50,422 bases of DNA from Saprospiraceae bacterium (lineage in GTDB: Bacteria > Bacteroidota > Bacteroidia > Chitinophagales > Saprospiraceae). Under the pieces are notes generated by a model that saw only the letters and a program-made list of their open reading frames with translations, was not told where the DNA came from and ran no database searches. The stretch covers positions 1-50,422 of the forward strand of contig JADKAE010000026.1 in NCBI GenBank assembly GCA_016715405.1. Reading direction: 5' to 3'. Of this stretch, positions 11,697 to 21,246 are shown piece by piece (position 1 is the stretch's first letter; every line of letters starts with the position of its first letter). Made by a program: the position numbers and the translations under genes.

Positions 11697-14600
11697 TCAG
11701 TTGGCCAGGCTTGATTTAACCTCGCTGGGCGATACGCCGAAGCGCTCCTTGAAGGAAGTTGAAAAGTGTTTGGCATTGACAAAACCCACGCGCCAGGCGA
11801 CCTCACTCACATTGCCTTCGCCGGTGCGCAGCAATTGCATAGCCTTGTCGAGGCGATAATTGCGCAAGAACTCTCCTGCCGATTGGCCGGTGATGGCGGT
11901 GAGTTTGCGGTGCAGTTGAGAACGGCTCATCGTTAAATGCCGGGCGAGGTCTTCCGCACTGAGTTTTTCGTTATCCAATTCCTCTTCGACTACGTCGTGC
12001 AATCGAGCCAAAAACTTGCGGTCGACAACCCCCAGCACGTGGCCGCTTGCAGTTGGGAAAGCAACCTGGCCTTTCTCTTCGACTTCGCTGAATTTCTCCT
12101 GTAGCCGACGCCGGTTCTCGAGCAGATTGTCCAGCCATGCCAGAAGTTCCTCTGGATTAAAAGGTTTGTTCAGATAGGCATCAGCACCGTTTTGAAGGCC
12201 TTTCAGACGACTTTCAAGCGCGGTTTTGGCTGTAAGCAGCACTACGGGGATATGGCTGGTCACTACATCCTTTTTCAGTGCGTCGAGTAGCCCTATTCCG
12301 TCGAGTTGGGGCATTACCAGGTCGGAAACGATAACATCCGGCACGTTTTCACGGGCAAGGATTAAGGCTTCCGCTCCGTTGGGCGCTACAAGCACATTAA
12401 ACCTGTCGGATAAGGTTTGCTGAAGAAAGGCCCGCAACTCGTCATTGTCTTCGGCCAGCAATACCAGGGGGCGCCCCTTCTGCATCACCGGTACCTGCGC
12501 ACCGGCTTGTTGAATATCATTTACCTCGGTATCTTCTATGAATTCCTTTACTGATTCCTCATCCCTTTTACCGGCAAAAACCGCCTTGCGAAGTGGAAGC
12601 CTCAGGGTAAAGATGGCGCCTTTATCTATTTCGCTTTCCACCTCTATTTTTCCATCCATCACCCCGGCCAATTCTCTGCAAAGCGCCAGGCCGATACCCG
12701 TACCCGCCTGCAATTCCTGCTTCGCCTCATCGGCAGATTGGTAAAATCTTTCAAAGATCCGGGGAAGGTCTTCAGGAGCAATTCCCCTGCCGGAATCACT
12801 CACCGTAAAAGACACATAGCCCTCCAACTTGGGGTCGCCGGTGACCGGTTGCGTGGCCTTCACCTCACATACCACCCGAACGCTGCCGCCGGACGGGGTA
12901 TATTTCAGGGCATTTGACAACAGGTTGGCGCCTATTTTCTCCAGCTTGTCCTGGTCGAATTCGCCCAACACATCTTCACCGCTCTCCTCATAATGGAGCG
13001 AAACGCCCTTGTTTTCTGCTATGCCTGCAAAGGATTCTACCACGGGCCTGAAAATATCTCCGGCGCGTGCCAGGCGGTATTCCGTTTTCATGGCGCCGCT
13101 TTCCAATTTGGCCAAATCGAGAAGTTGGTTGACCAGGTGCAACAATTTCCGGCTGTTGTTTTCGGCCAGCCGTACATTGGACAGCCATTTCGCCTGCGAA
13201 GGATCGTGCAGTATTTGCCGCAACGGCTCCAGGATCAGCGTAATAGGCGTCCGGAATTCATGGGTGATATTGGAAAAAAAATTGGACTTCATTTGCTCCA
13301 AATCGCGTACGCGCTCAAGCTCGCGTTGCTCGTAAGCAACCCGGGCGGTCAATTGTATATTGCGGATATGGGCGCGGTATATTTGCCATACGATCAGGCC
13401 TGCTATCAGCATATAACTCAAGTACGCGAAAGTGGAAGCCCACCAGGGTGGAGTGATGATGATTTCTATTTCCTGCGGCGTTTCACTCCACGTACCCGAA
13501 CTATTACTCCCCAGCACCCTAAACCGGTAGCGGCCGGGAGATAAGTGCGTATAGTGCGCAAAATGATGCTCGCGATCGAATACCCAGTCCTTTTCTATCG
13601 GCAATAGCTGGTATTTGTACTGGTTTTTACCCGGGGCGGTAAAGTCAGTAGCCGAAAACTCAAAAGACAGGTTGTTTTCGTTATGCGATAATTTCAGCCG
13701 GCGCAGGTATTCTATCGGCGTATTATGGTCTTCATCCGACCAGATGGATTTGTTGTTGACATCCAACCCGACGATATATGTATTAGGTGTTTTTGAATTA
13801 AATTTTAATTGCTCCGGAAAAAAATAATTCAAACCGTTGACGCCGCCGAAAAATAACTCCCCGCCAGGCCCTTTAAAGTATGCCTTTGTATTAAATTCAC
13901 TGCTCTGCAAACCGTCGCCGGCTGTGTAGGGTATGATCTGATCCGGGTTTCTGTTTTTGAGTATGATTTTCGCCAGGCCTCTGTTGGTGCTGCACCACAA
14001 ATTTCCATCACCATCGGGAAGAATGCCATATATCACGTTGTTGGGCAAACCCTCTGCCGTGGTTATTTGAGAAAACTGGCCGGCGTTTATATCCAACCGG
14101 TTAATTCCGCCCCCTTTGGTGCCAACCCAGAGTATTTTTTCGGGAGCAATCGGATCGGGCAGCAGACAGGCTACTGAGTTGTTGCTCAGCGTCTGTTTTT
14201 GGTGAAAATCTGTTTTGTATAATTCAAATTTGATCTGATCGCCTTTTCGCACGCCTTTCACCAAGCCCAATTGGGTGCCCGCCCAGATATGGCCGTTGCC
14301 GTCTTCTACCAGGGCAAAAACGAGTACAGAGTGGGCGTCTTTGCCAAAAAGAAAGCCAAAATCATAAGAGGTGACCTTTCCCGTTTTCGGTATCAATCGC
14401 AACAATTGCCCGGATGCGCCCGAGGCCCACAGCACACCATCAGCAGTGTATAACAAACTGGCATAAGGGTATCGGTCCAGCTTGATTGGATACGCTCCGA
14501 TTAACGTTTTATCAGGCCGGTAGCGGCGCAACTCCGTGATGTTGACGGTATCTTCTCTCAATCCGCACAACAGCCAAAAATTGCCGGAAGGCTCAAAAAC

Positions 14601-15815
14601 CATGTCGTTTTGCTGGGGCCAGGCATCGGGAAAAGCTACCTGGTCAGACAATTGGTCGGTATGTCTGTTATAAGTGTATATCTTATTGACTATTTTAATA
14701 TACACTTCCTGCGCTTTGCTTTGCCACACTCCCCAAATACTGTGCCCTTCCAGGCTGCTGTTGAACATAGCTTTTCGCGGCGTGATTTTGCGCAAGCCGT
14801 ATCCCAATGTTCCAACCCATATATTGCCCTGGTCATCAGGAAAAAGCGCATTAGCCGGTTTGTCGATGAGATAGTCGGGTTTGTCCACCTGCACGGATTG
14901 TGTGCCTGAAACCGTCCATAATTTACTCCCAAACAAAATCCATACGCGGTTATTTTCGCCGGCCTTTATGACTGGATTCACATCAACAAATGTGCCTTCA
15001 GGAAAAGGATAATGGGCAAATTGATTATTTTGATAGGCAAATACCTCATATCTATTAACGCCCCAGATTACGCCGTTTTTGGATTTCAACAATCCCGACA
15101 CCTCCTGGCTCAAGTTTTCAGGCATATTTACTTGCCTTACAACAAGATTGCGGGGGTTTACTTCGTACAAGTGTTGGGTAGTACCTATCAGAATGCGGTT
15201 CGAATTTATCACACACAAGGTGCGAAATTCTTCTATGAGACTGCCCTTAGAGGGGGCCGCTACCGGTAAAGTGACAGGCATCAGGGTGGTAAGCATACCC
15301 AGTTCGGGTTTATCGGGCAGCGCTTCAACCCACTTTCGGGGGATTATCAGCTTGAACACGCCTCCTCCTCTATTGGCTACCCAGATATGCCCATCGGCAT
15401 CTTCTACTATTTGGCGTACATCGAATAATACCTGTTTGCCCCTTTTTGCAACTATTGGAAAGGTAAAATGAAAAAAACGGTTTGAGTGCCGGTCAAACAA
15501 ATGCAACCCCTTGCTTTCGCTGCCCACCCAAAGCCATCCGCGGCTATCCTCAAAAAGGGTGGTAATCGTATTGTCAGCCAAAGAATAGGGGTCTGCAGGG
15601 TCATTGTTCCATACCCTGAAATTATAGCCGTCGTAGCGATTCAAGCCGTCTTTGGTGCCCACCCAGAGAAATCCGTCGCGGGTTTGCAGAATATCATATA
15701 CCATTCCCTGCGATAGGCCGTCCTCTATCGTCAGGTTCTCTATGGAAATGTTTTGAGCGCTGAGAACAGAAATACAAAAACAAATAAGTACCAGGCTATT
15801 TGCGAGCTTTATCAT
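11697..15815 (-). CDS. Hybrid two-component regulator: Reg_prop sensor, kinase, receiver and AraC HTH in one chain
   Basis: A 1372-residue one-piece two-component system that senses a ligand in the periplasm and binds DNA in the cytoplasm. Order: signal peptide; Reg_prop beta-propeller repeats to about 690 (DGFLWVGTKDGLNRYDGYNF); Y_Y_Y domain (about 700-775, LSPGRYRFRVLGSNSSGTW); one membrane helix (about 785-805); HisKA with its phospho-histidine in ITHEFRTPITLI; HATPase (LSNALKYTPSGG, SDSGRGIAPEDL, GTGIGLALC); receiver with phospho-aspartate in DVIVSDLVMPQLDG and the lysine in NKPF; AraC HTH at the end. Proteins of this type usually control glycan-use loci, but no susC/susD or glycoside hydrolase gene is in view, so its target is unknown. 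It is divergent from a kinase with a related sensor. Confidence 0.95.
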   Translation of the reverse strand: MIKLANSLVLICFCISVLSAQNISIENLTIEDGLSQGMVYDILQTRDGFLWVGTKDGLNRYDGYNFRVWNNDPADPYSLADNTITTLFEDSRGWLWVGSESKGLHLFDRHSNRFFHFTFPIVAKRGKQVLFDVRQIVEDADGHIWVANRGGGVFKLIIPRKWVEALPDKPELGMLTTLMPVTLPVAAPSKGSLIEEFRTLCVINSNRILIGTTQHLYEVNPRNLVVRQVNMPENLSQEVSGLLKSKNGVIWGVNRYEVFAYQNNQFAHYPFPEGTFVDVNPVIKAGENNRVWILFGSKLWTVSGTQSVQVDKPDYLIDKPANALFPDDQGNIWVGTLGYGLRKITPRKAMFNSSLEGHSIWGVWQSKAQEVYIKIVNKIYTYNRHTDQLSDQVAFPDAWPQQNDMVFEPSGNFWLLCGLREDTVNITELRRYRPDKTLIGAYPIKLDRYPYASLLYTADGVLWASGASGQLLRLIPKTGKVTSYDFGFLFGKDAHSVLVFALVEDGNGHIWAGTQLGLVKGVRKGDQIKFELYKTDFHQKQTLSNNSVACLLPDPIAPEKILWVGTKGGGINRLDINAGQFSQITTAEGLPNNVIYGILPDGDGNLWCSTNRGLAKIILKNRNPDQIIPYTAGDGLQSSEFNTKAYFKGPGGELFFGGVNGLNYFFPEQLKFNSKTPNTYIVGLDVNNKSIWSDEDHNTPIEYLRRLKLSHNENNLSFEFSATDFTAPGKNQYKYQLLPIEKDWVFDREHHFAHYTHLSPGRYRFRVLGSNSSGTWSETPQEIEIIITPPWWASTFAYLSYMLIAGLIVWQIYRAHIRNIQLTARVAYEQRELERVRDLEQMKSNFFSNITHEFRTPITLILEPLRQILHDPSQAKWLSNVRLAENNSRKLLHLVNQLLDLAKLESGAMKTEYRLARAGDIFRPVVESFAGIAENKGVSLHYEESGEDVLGEFDQDKLEKIGANLLSNALKYTPSGGSVRVVCEVKATQPVTGDPKLEGYVSFTVSDSGRGIAPEDLPRIFERFYQSADEAKQELQAGTGIGLALCRELAGVMDGKIEVESEIDKGAIFTLRLPLRKAVFAGKRDEESVKEFIEDTEVNDIQQAGAQVPVMQKGRPLVLLAEDNDELRAFLQQTLSDRFNVLVAPNGAEALILARENVPDVIVSDLVMPQLDGIGLLDALKKDVVTSHIPVVLLTAKTALESRLKGLQNGADAYLNKPFNPEELLAWLDNLLENRRRLQEKFSEVEEKGQVAFPTASGHVLGVVDRKFLARLHDVVEEELDNEKLSAEDLARHLTMSRSQLHRKLTAITGQSAGEFLRNYRLDKAMQLLRTGEGNVSEVAWRVGFVNAKHFSTSFKERFGVSPSEVKSSLAN

Positions 15816-15834
15816 TCAGCGACTATCTTTCCTA

Positions 15835-15870
15835 CAAAATTAACAATAAAGGATGGTCGTGTACAAAAAA
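15835..15870 (-). promoter_or_regulatory. Probable promoter of the hybrid regulator gene
   Basis: On the minus strand a TAATTTTG (15842-15835) matches the Bacteroidota -7 box TAnnTTTG. A TTTG lies 21 bases upstream as a possible -33 box. That TTTG is the end of the T-run of hairpin element B, so the element and the promoter overlap. The start codon is 20 bases downstream of the -7 box. Prediction from consensus only. Confidence 0.45.
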
Positions 15871-16048
15871 ATACAGCGGTCTGCAAAGAAATCACCTTGC
15901 AAACCGCTGTTTCTAAAATAAGTAGTTCCCCTTAATAATCTAAAACAATTTCGTTTTTTGGACCGCGAATTGGGCTTAGCAATCGCAGCGGTTTGTGTTT
16001 ATAGTGTGAGTTAGTATGCTCCTTGTTCTTAAATAGACGGCAAAATTA
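15864..16048 (-). ncRNA. Candidate small RNA or leader, copy B
   Basis: On the minus strand: TAATTTTG (16048-16041), about 95 bases of body including a possible ACCGC/GCGGT stem, the motif ATTAAGGGGAACTACT, then a hairpin at 15910-15873 (ACAGCGGT paired with ACCGCTGT, plus inner TGCAA/TTGCA pairs) and seven Ts. Copy A beyond the other end of the hybrid gene has the same order and similar sequence. If transcribed it would make an RNA of about 170 bases ending just before the hybrid gene, or an attenuated leader of it. No known family was recognised. Confidence 0.45.
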
Positions 16049-16092
16049 CACATGCATTAAACAATTATGGTAGTTAACCGAAGGTTTTCAAA

Positions 16093-16116
16093 AAAACTAT
16101 ACGGCCGTATAGTTTT
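16093..16116. promoter_or_regulatory. 24-bp perfect palindrome, operator-like
   Basis: AAAACTATACGG followed directly by its exact reverse complement. It lies in the intergenic region between the divergent sensor genes, 61 bases before the start of the plus-strand kinase. The form and length resemble operators of TetR-family dimers. No TetR-type gene is in the window, so the binder would have to be encoded elsewhere. It overlaps a poor -7-like TAGTTTTA. Confidence 0.6.
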
Positions 16117-16177
16117 ATGAAAAATGAACCCGAATTTGCGGTAGCAAACGCGTTTTGGAAGAACTTTACCTATTCAA

Positions 16178-19039
16178 ATGAAGTACTTCACTACTATATT
16201 CATTTTGGCGGGAATAGCTATGTCAACCCCGGCCGTAGTTGCCCAACCGGCGGGTTGCGACATACGCTACCTGGGGTATCGCGAAGGCCTGGCCGACCGC
16301 CACGTGAACGCCATTTGCCATGATCACAACGGCCTGGTTTGGCTGGGTACCCACAGCGGCCTTTATCGCTACGACGGTCACCAGATCTCGCTGTTTGAAA
16401 TGGAAGAGCCGGGTCCTTGCAATACCTTAAAAAATGCTGTGGTCTTACAAGTCCTCGAAGACAGGGCACACTATTTGTGGATTAGAACGGCCAATGCAGT
16501 CTACGTGATTATGCCGGGATATCAAAAATGCGACAGGGTGGACGGTATATCTTATCTGGCATTAGACGAAAAAAATCAGGTATACGGCGGGTTGAATCAT
16601 CAGATATACCGGCTTAGCGCAACATTAAATGACAATTCCTTACAAATTGAAAAAAAACCGTTGCCGTTGAGGGGCGATGTGATCTTTAAACTACCCGGAA
16701 AGGCAGGTATTTGGGCATATGATGTGGATTCAGGTAGTATAACGCGTTGGCTGGAGACTACAAATAAAACACGGCGCTACCACATACCCTATCGTGACGA
16801 TATCCACATACTCAATTACGGCCAGGGCGCTATCGTTTTTTTCGCCACAGGTGAGCCATTGTATTTTGATCAATCCTCCAATGCGTTTGTGCCGTTTCCA
16901 CAAATTACTAACGGCTCTTTGACCAACCCTTTTGTCCTCAAAGCCATACTGAATGAGTATACGGGAAATGCGAATGTGTTGCTGCCCAGCGATCTGGCTT
17001 CTAACATACAACTGCCCATTTGTGTCGAGCCCGACCAATATGGAAACCTCTGGATCGGCACTAATTTTGGTCTGTTTATCCTGGCACAGCGCCACACCCA
17101 ATTTCGCCATTTATCGGCCCTTCGAGGCATGCCCACCCGGGCTATCTATGGCAATGAGGAAGACGTTTTTGTTTCCAGCCCCGCCGGTGTCTATCGCTTC
17201 GAAAAGCGCACAGGCCGGCTAAAAGAGATTTGTGAGGGAATACCCCCCAGCCGGGTTATACTCCCGCTGGGGCAAAGGCATTTACTCCTCGCTGGAGAAT
17301 ACAACGACATCTTTTCCATTGATCTTCAAAACTTTGCAAAACCTGAATTTTTAATTAAAGACCAAACGTACCATCATTTCTATGGCCTCACCGATTTCAG
17401 TAAACGCCTTTGGCTGGCCGGCAGACAACCTGGGGTTTGGCGCTTCAACCCGGATACCCCCAACCTCAAAGACTTGGCCTTTGAAACAAGCCTTGACAAC
17501 CCTATTACTACAATGATTCAAGTTGCCAACGGTGATATCTGGGCCGGCGGCGACGATGAGCTATACCAAATTTCCGGAACAACTATCTCAAAAAATTATC
17601 TGAAAGATCAATCCCCGGGTGTCATCTTCTGCTCTTATGCACAAAATAATTTACTCTGGCTGGGTACTCGCGGCCAGGGCCTGATCTGCCTGAATACCGA
17701 TACTAAAAAAATTGAACGCACCTATACTACCGCCGACGGCTTGCCAAATAATATACTGAATTGTATTTTGCCCGATGAACAGAAAAATCTTTGGATCAGC
17801 ACCAATCAGGGGCTCAGCCGGTTCACCCCCTCCACAGGGGAATTCCTCAACTTCTCAACTGCCGACGGGCTACACAACGAAGAATTTAATGCCTCTTCGG
17901 CATGGCTCGATACGGCCACCCAAACGATGTATTTTGGCGGACTAAACGGGGTGACTTACTTCAATCCGAACCACATACGAAAAAAAGCCGTCACCCCCCA
18001 GGTGTTTATAGCTAAAATAACCCGCCCGGGCAAATACGCAGGACAAAGCGAAACGATTTATCCCGATTACCCCACTGAGGTGGTCGAACTACAGCCCTAT
18101 GCGCGATTTATCGAATTCCGGCTCGGCTCTACCGACTATTTAGCCCCCGACCTGAATAAATATTACCACAAACTCGAGGGTTTCGATACCGATTGGATGG
18201 CTCAGGGCAATAACCCCATCGTGCAATATACCAGTCTGCCCGCCGGCAATTATACTTTTCGCTTCAAAACCGTTAACCGCGACGGTATCACTAGCGTCGA
18301 AAAGCAAATCCAGCTGCGCGTCAAACCGGTATTTTACAAAACCTGGTGGTTTGTCCTGGGGATGATCTCTTTGTGTTTTGCCGCCATCTTTGGCGCCTAC
18401 CGCTACCGCATTAAAGAAATTCGCCAGATCTATGAGGTCAAAAAACAAATCGCCGACGACCTCCACGATGATGTGGCCACTTCCCTGTCTCAAATCTCTA
18501 TGCTGGTGAAAACGATGAAAATCCAAAACCCCGACCCGACATTGTCCCAACTGGAATCGCTCAGCGATCAAAGTATCGGCAAACTCAGCGATATTGTCTG
18601 GGCTATTGACGACAAACGCCAAACGCTGGGCGACCTCGTGAACCGACTGCAGGATTTTGCCGAATCCGTTTTCCACCCCCAACAAATACGCCTGAGGGTA
18701 GAAACCAATCTGGCCGCCCCCGAACAAAACCTAAAGCTCCCAGGTGCGACACCACATGGTGATGATTTTTAAAGAAGCGGTAACTAATATTATTCGACAT
18801 ACAAAAAGCAGTTCCGTGTTTATTCGCCTCGAAAATCACCGCCAGGAACTGTCCCTAACCATTGAGAATTACTACGAAGCCACACAACCATCCCCTATTC
18901 CAGCGGCAAAGGAATGGAAAGTATGGCCAACCGCGCCAGATTGATGCACGGCGTACTCGAAACCGACCATACCGACGGCTCTTTCCGGATCGTTGTGAAG
19001 GTTCCCGATATTTTTGAAAAAACCGGTTTTTCGTTTTGA
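16178..19039 (+). CDS. Reg_prop sensor histidine kinase (HisKA_3 type), split by two frame changes
   Basis: Sensor kinase of about 953 residues for the response regulator that follows. Signal peptide (MKYFTTIFILAGIAMSTPA), then beta-propeller repeats (NGLVWLGTHSGLYRYDGHQI, NLWIGTNFGLF), Y_Y_Y domain (about 620-710, SLPAGNYTFRFKTVN), one membrane helix (about 723-745) and a HisKA_3 dimerisation domain with the phospho-histidine in QIADDLHDDVATSLSQI. The ATPase domain continues in another frame from about 18741 (VRHHMVMIFKEAVTNIIRH) and returns to the first frame near 18900 (SGKGMESMANRARLM), ending at 19037-19039. The two shifts cancel, which points to sequencing error. The start at 16178 is chosen because it begins the signal peptide; an in-frame start is absent at 16117. 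Confidence 0.88.
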
Positions 19040-19062
19040 TGTAAATGCTAAACTTTATCGCT

Positions 19063-19719
19063 ATGATTCACGTCGCTATGATAGAAGACAACCCCCAGTT
19101 CAGGCAAAACTTTCAAGCCTATTGCGAAAGTTCCGAGCACCTGCGCTGCATTTTTGCCGTTGAATCTGTGGAGAAGTTTATGCGCCTCTACCGGCCCGAC
19201 ATCGAAGCCCGCATCCTGTTGCTCGATATCAATCTGCCCGGTATTTCAGGCATCGATGCAATTGGCGGACTCAAGCGTTTACTGCCGGAAGATACCGATA
19301 TCGTGATGTACACCGTGTTTAACGACCCCGACGATATTTTTAAAGCCCTCTGCGCCGGCGCTACGGGTTATATGCTGAAAAACCAGCCGCTAAAGAGCCT
19401 GGAAGAACAATTGGTAGCTATGGTGGAAGAAGGAGGCAGCGCTTTGTCGTCTTCGGTGGCCAGGCGTATCGTGCAATATTTTTCACCCAAACAAAAAACC
19501 AGACCCGAAACCGAAAATATCGAGCTCAAACCTATCGAAAGGCAAATTGTGCATTATCTGATGGAAGGAATGACTTACCCCGAAATCGCCGCAGTTATGT
19601 CGCTTTCAGTTCAAGGCGTCAAATACCACCAGCGCAGTATTTTTAAAAAATTGAATATCTCGTCGCGCAACGAAATCCCCAAAATCTTCCCCACCCTCCA
19701 TCTGCCGGATGATGTTTGA
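19063..19719 (+). CDS. LuxR/NarL-type response regulator
   Basis: DNA-binding partner of the kinase gene 23 bases upstream. Receiver domain at 1-125: acidic pair in MIEDN, phospho-aspartate in ILLLDINLPGISG, switch Thr in MYTVF, lysine in YMLKNQP. LuxR-type HTH at about 150-205 (LKPIERQIVHYLMEGMTYPE, MSLSVQGVKYHQRSIFKKL). About 218 residues, the usual size. The first ATG of the frame is 18 bases earlier, but the internal MIHVAMIEDN start matches family N-termini better. Target genes unknown. Confidence 0.93.
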   Translation: MIHVAMIEDNPQFRQNFQAYCESSEHLRCIFAVESVEKFMRLYRPDIEARILLLDINLPGISGIDAIGGLKRLLPEDTDIVMYTVFNDPDDIFKALCAGATGYMLKNQPLKSLEEQLVAMVEEGGSALSSSVARRIVQYFSPKQKTRPETENIELKPIERQIVHYLMEGMTYPEIAAVMSLSVQGVKYHQRSIFKKLNISSRNEIPKIFPTLHLPDDV

Positions 19720-19720
19720 T

Positions 19721-19833
19721 GTGGGTTGTGGGTTATGGGTTATTTATAATAATTAATCATCAGCACATCAGCACATTAACACATCAGCACATCAGCACAT
19801 CAGCACATCAGCACATCAGCACATCAATCATCC
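19721..19833. repeat. Tandem CAGCACAT octamers and a GTGGGTT array
   Basis: From 19761 to 19824 there are eight consecutive 8-base units, seven CAGCACAT and one variant TAACACAT. At 19721-19743 there is a separate GTGGGTT/ATGGGTT array after the response regulator stop. The region separates convergent genes. murF ends inside the octamers: its last four codons (VLMC) and its TGA come from the repeat. Confidence 0.85.
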
Positions 19834-21133
19834 TCTCCAACTTAATGCCGCGCGACCCTTTCACCAGCACAAAAGCCCCTTTCGGCGAGTGTTCGTGCCA
19901 CCAATAGGTCAACGCTTCTGAATCGGCAAAATGGCGAACGCCCAGTTCGTCGGCTACTGTGGCAAAGGCTTTGCCGACAAGCAGCAATTCGTCTATACGT
20001 TGATTGAGCGCCAGCTTGGCAATATAATCGTGTTCGTGCTCGCTGGCTTCGCCCAACTCCAACATATCGCCCAGCACCGCAATTTTAGGATGGCCTTCCA
20101 TAGCTGCAAAGCTGAGTATCGCCTTTTCCATGCTGCTGGGATTGGCATTGTAGGCATCCAAAATATAAGTATTGCCACCTTTTTCGAGCAATTGCGAGCG
20201 GTTATTGGCCGGCACGTATTGCTCGAGGGCTTTCTTTATTTTTAACGCCGGCACCTTAAAATACTGCCCCAGCGCAATGGCGGTCATGATATTGCCCAGG
20301 TTGTAATGCCCCAATAACCTGGTATGAGCTGTTATCAATTCGCCATTATCACTCCAAAACGCTACGCTTAGGAAGGGTTGTGCCGAAAGCAGACTCATCT
20401 CATACAGCCGCTTTTGGTCGGGGTTCAACACCGGCACATGGCCGTAAAGCAATTTTTTGCTTACCGGCCGGGCTAATTGCTCCAGGTCGGGTTCGTCGCG
20501 ATTGATAAATGCCATGCCGTTGCAGGCAGCGAGGTAGCGGTAAAGCTCCGATTCAGCCTGCCGGACGCCCTCGATACTCCCGAAGCCTTCCAGGTGTTCT
20601 TTGCCTATATTGGTAAGCAGGCCGTGCGTAGGTTCTGCAATACGACACAAGTAGGCCATCTCTCCCTGGTGGTTGGCGCCCATTTCTACTACTACGACTT
20701 CTGTTTTCGGTGGTATGTGAAGCAAGGTGAGCGGCACGCCGATATGATTATTTAGGTTGCCAGGCGTGGCATACATGGGGTAGTGGTTGCGCAACACGGC
20801 GCTAACCAGCTCTTTGGTGGTGGTTTTTCCATTGCTGCCGCCAATGGCGATCACCGGAATATCGAATTGCCGGCGGTGAAGGCGCGCCATGTCTTGTAGG
20901 GTGAGCAATACGTTATCTACCAGCAAATACCGCGCATCGCCTTCCCGGTATACAAGCGGGTCGTCAACAACCACGTAGGTGGCGCCGGCTTCCAATGCTT
21001 TGGCAGCGTATTGGTTGCCGTCAAAATTATCGCCCCTCAAAGCGAAAAAAATATCGCCCCGCTGCACCATCCTGGAATCCGTACAACACCGCGGATGCTG
21101 CTGGAATATGGCATATAAATGATCTAAAGTCAT
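19808..21133 (-). CDS. murF: UDP-N-acetylmuramoyl-tripeptide--D-alanyl-D-alanine ligase
   Basis: Adds D-Ala-D-Ala to the UDP-MurNAc-tripeptide, the last cytoplasmic step of peptidoglycan precursor synthesis. The 441-residue length is normal. Visible: N-terminal uridine-binding part (TDSRMVQRGDIFFALRGDNFDG), ATP loop (AIGGSNGKTTTKELVSAV), Mur-ligase glutamate region (VVVEMGANHQGEMAYL), DAYNANPSSMEKAI and the C-terminal KGSRGIKLE. It lies downstream of gldJ on the same strand, a neighbourhood also known from gliding Flavobacteria, but a strong hairpin separates the two. Its 3' end is built from the octamer repeat. Confidence 0.96.
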   Translation of the reverse strand: MTLDHLYAIFQQHPRCCTDSRMVQRGDIFFALRGDNFDGNQYAAKALEAGATYVVVDDPLVYREGDARYLLVDNVLLTLQDMARLHRRQFDIPVIAIGGSNGKTTTKELVSAVLRNHYPMYATPGNLNNHIGVPLTLLHIPPKTEVVVVEMGANHQGEMAYLCRIAEPTHGLLTNIGKEHLEGFGSIEGVRQAESELYRYLAACNGMAFINRDEPDLEQLARPVSKKLLYGHVPVLNPDQKRLYEMSLLSAQPFLSVAFWSDNGELITAHTRLLGHYNLGNIMTAIALGQYFKVPALKIKKALEQYVPANNRSQLLEKGGNTYILDAYNANPSSMEKAILSFAAMEGHPKIAVLGDMLELGEASEHEHDYIAKLALNQRIDELLLVGKAFATVADELGVRHFADSEALTYWWHEHSPKGAFVLVKGSRGIKLERMIDVLMC

Positions 21134-21182
21134 ATCATACCCGAATAAGCCTATAAAGGTAAGAACTTTGAAAGTAATAACG

Positions 21183-21220
21183 CAGCGAGGCGCCCCGGAT
21201 TCCTCCCGGGCGCCTCGCTG
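21183..21220 (-). terminator. Hairpin terminator after gldJ
   Basis: A perfect 12-bp stem (CAGCGAGGCGCC with its complement) around a 14-base loop that can pair further (CCGG/CCGG), 27 bases past the gldJ stop. No long T-run follows. Its core (GGCGCCC ... TCCGGGGCGCC on the minus strand) is shared with the hairpin after rplQ. Confidence 0.7.
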
Positions 21221-21246
21221 TTATCGTATCGTAGAATAGATAAATC

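Noticed and set aside
16117..16323. Alternative upstream start for the sensor kinase
   Set aside because: That frame differs from the kinase frame and stops at 16323; it has no family features.
19761..19824. CRISPR-like array
   Set aside because: Units are 8 bases and contiguous, with no spacers and no cas genes.
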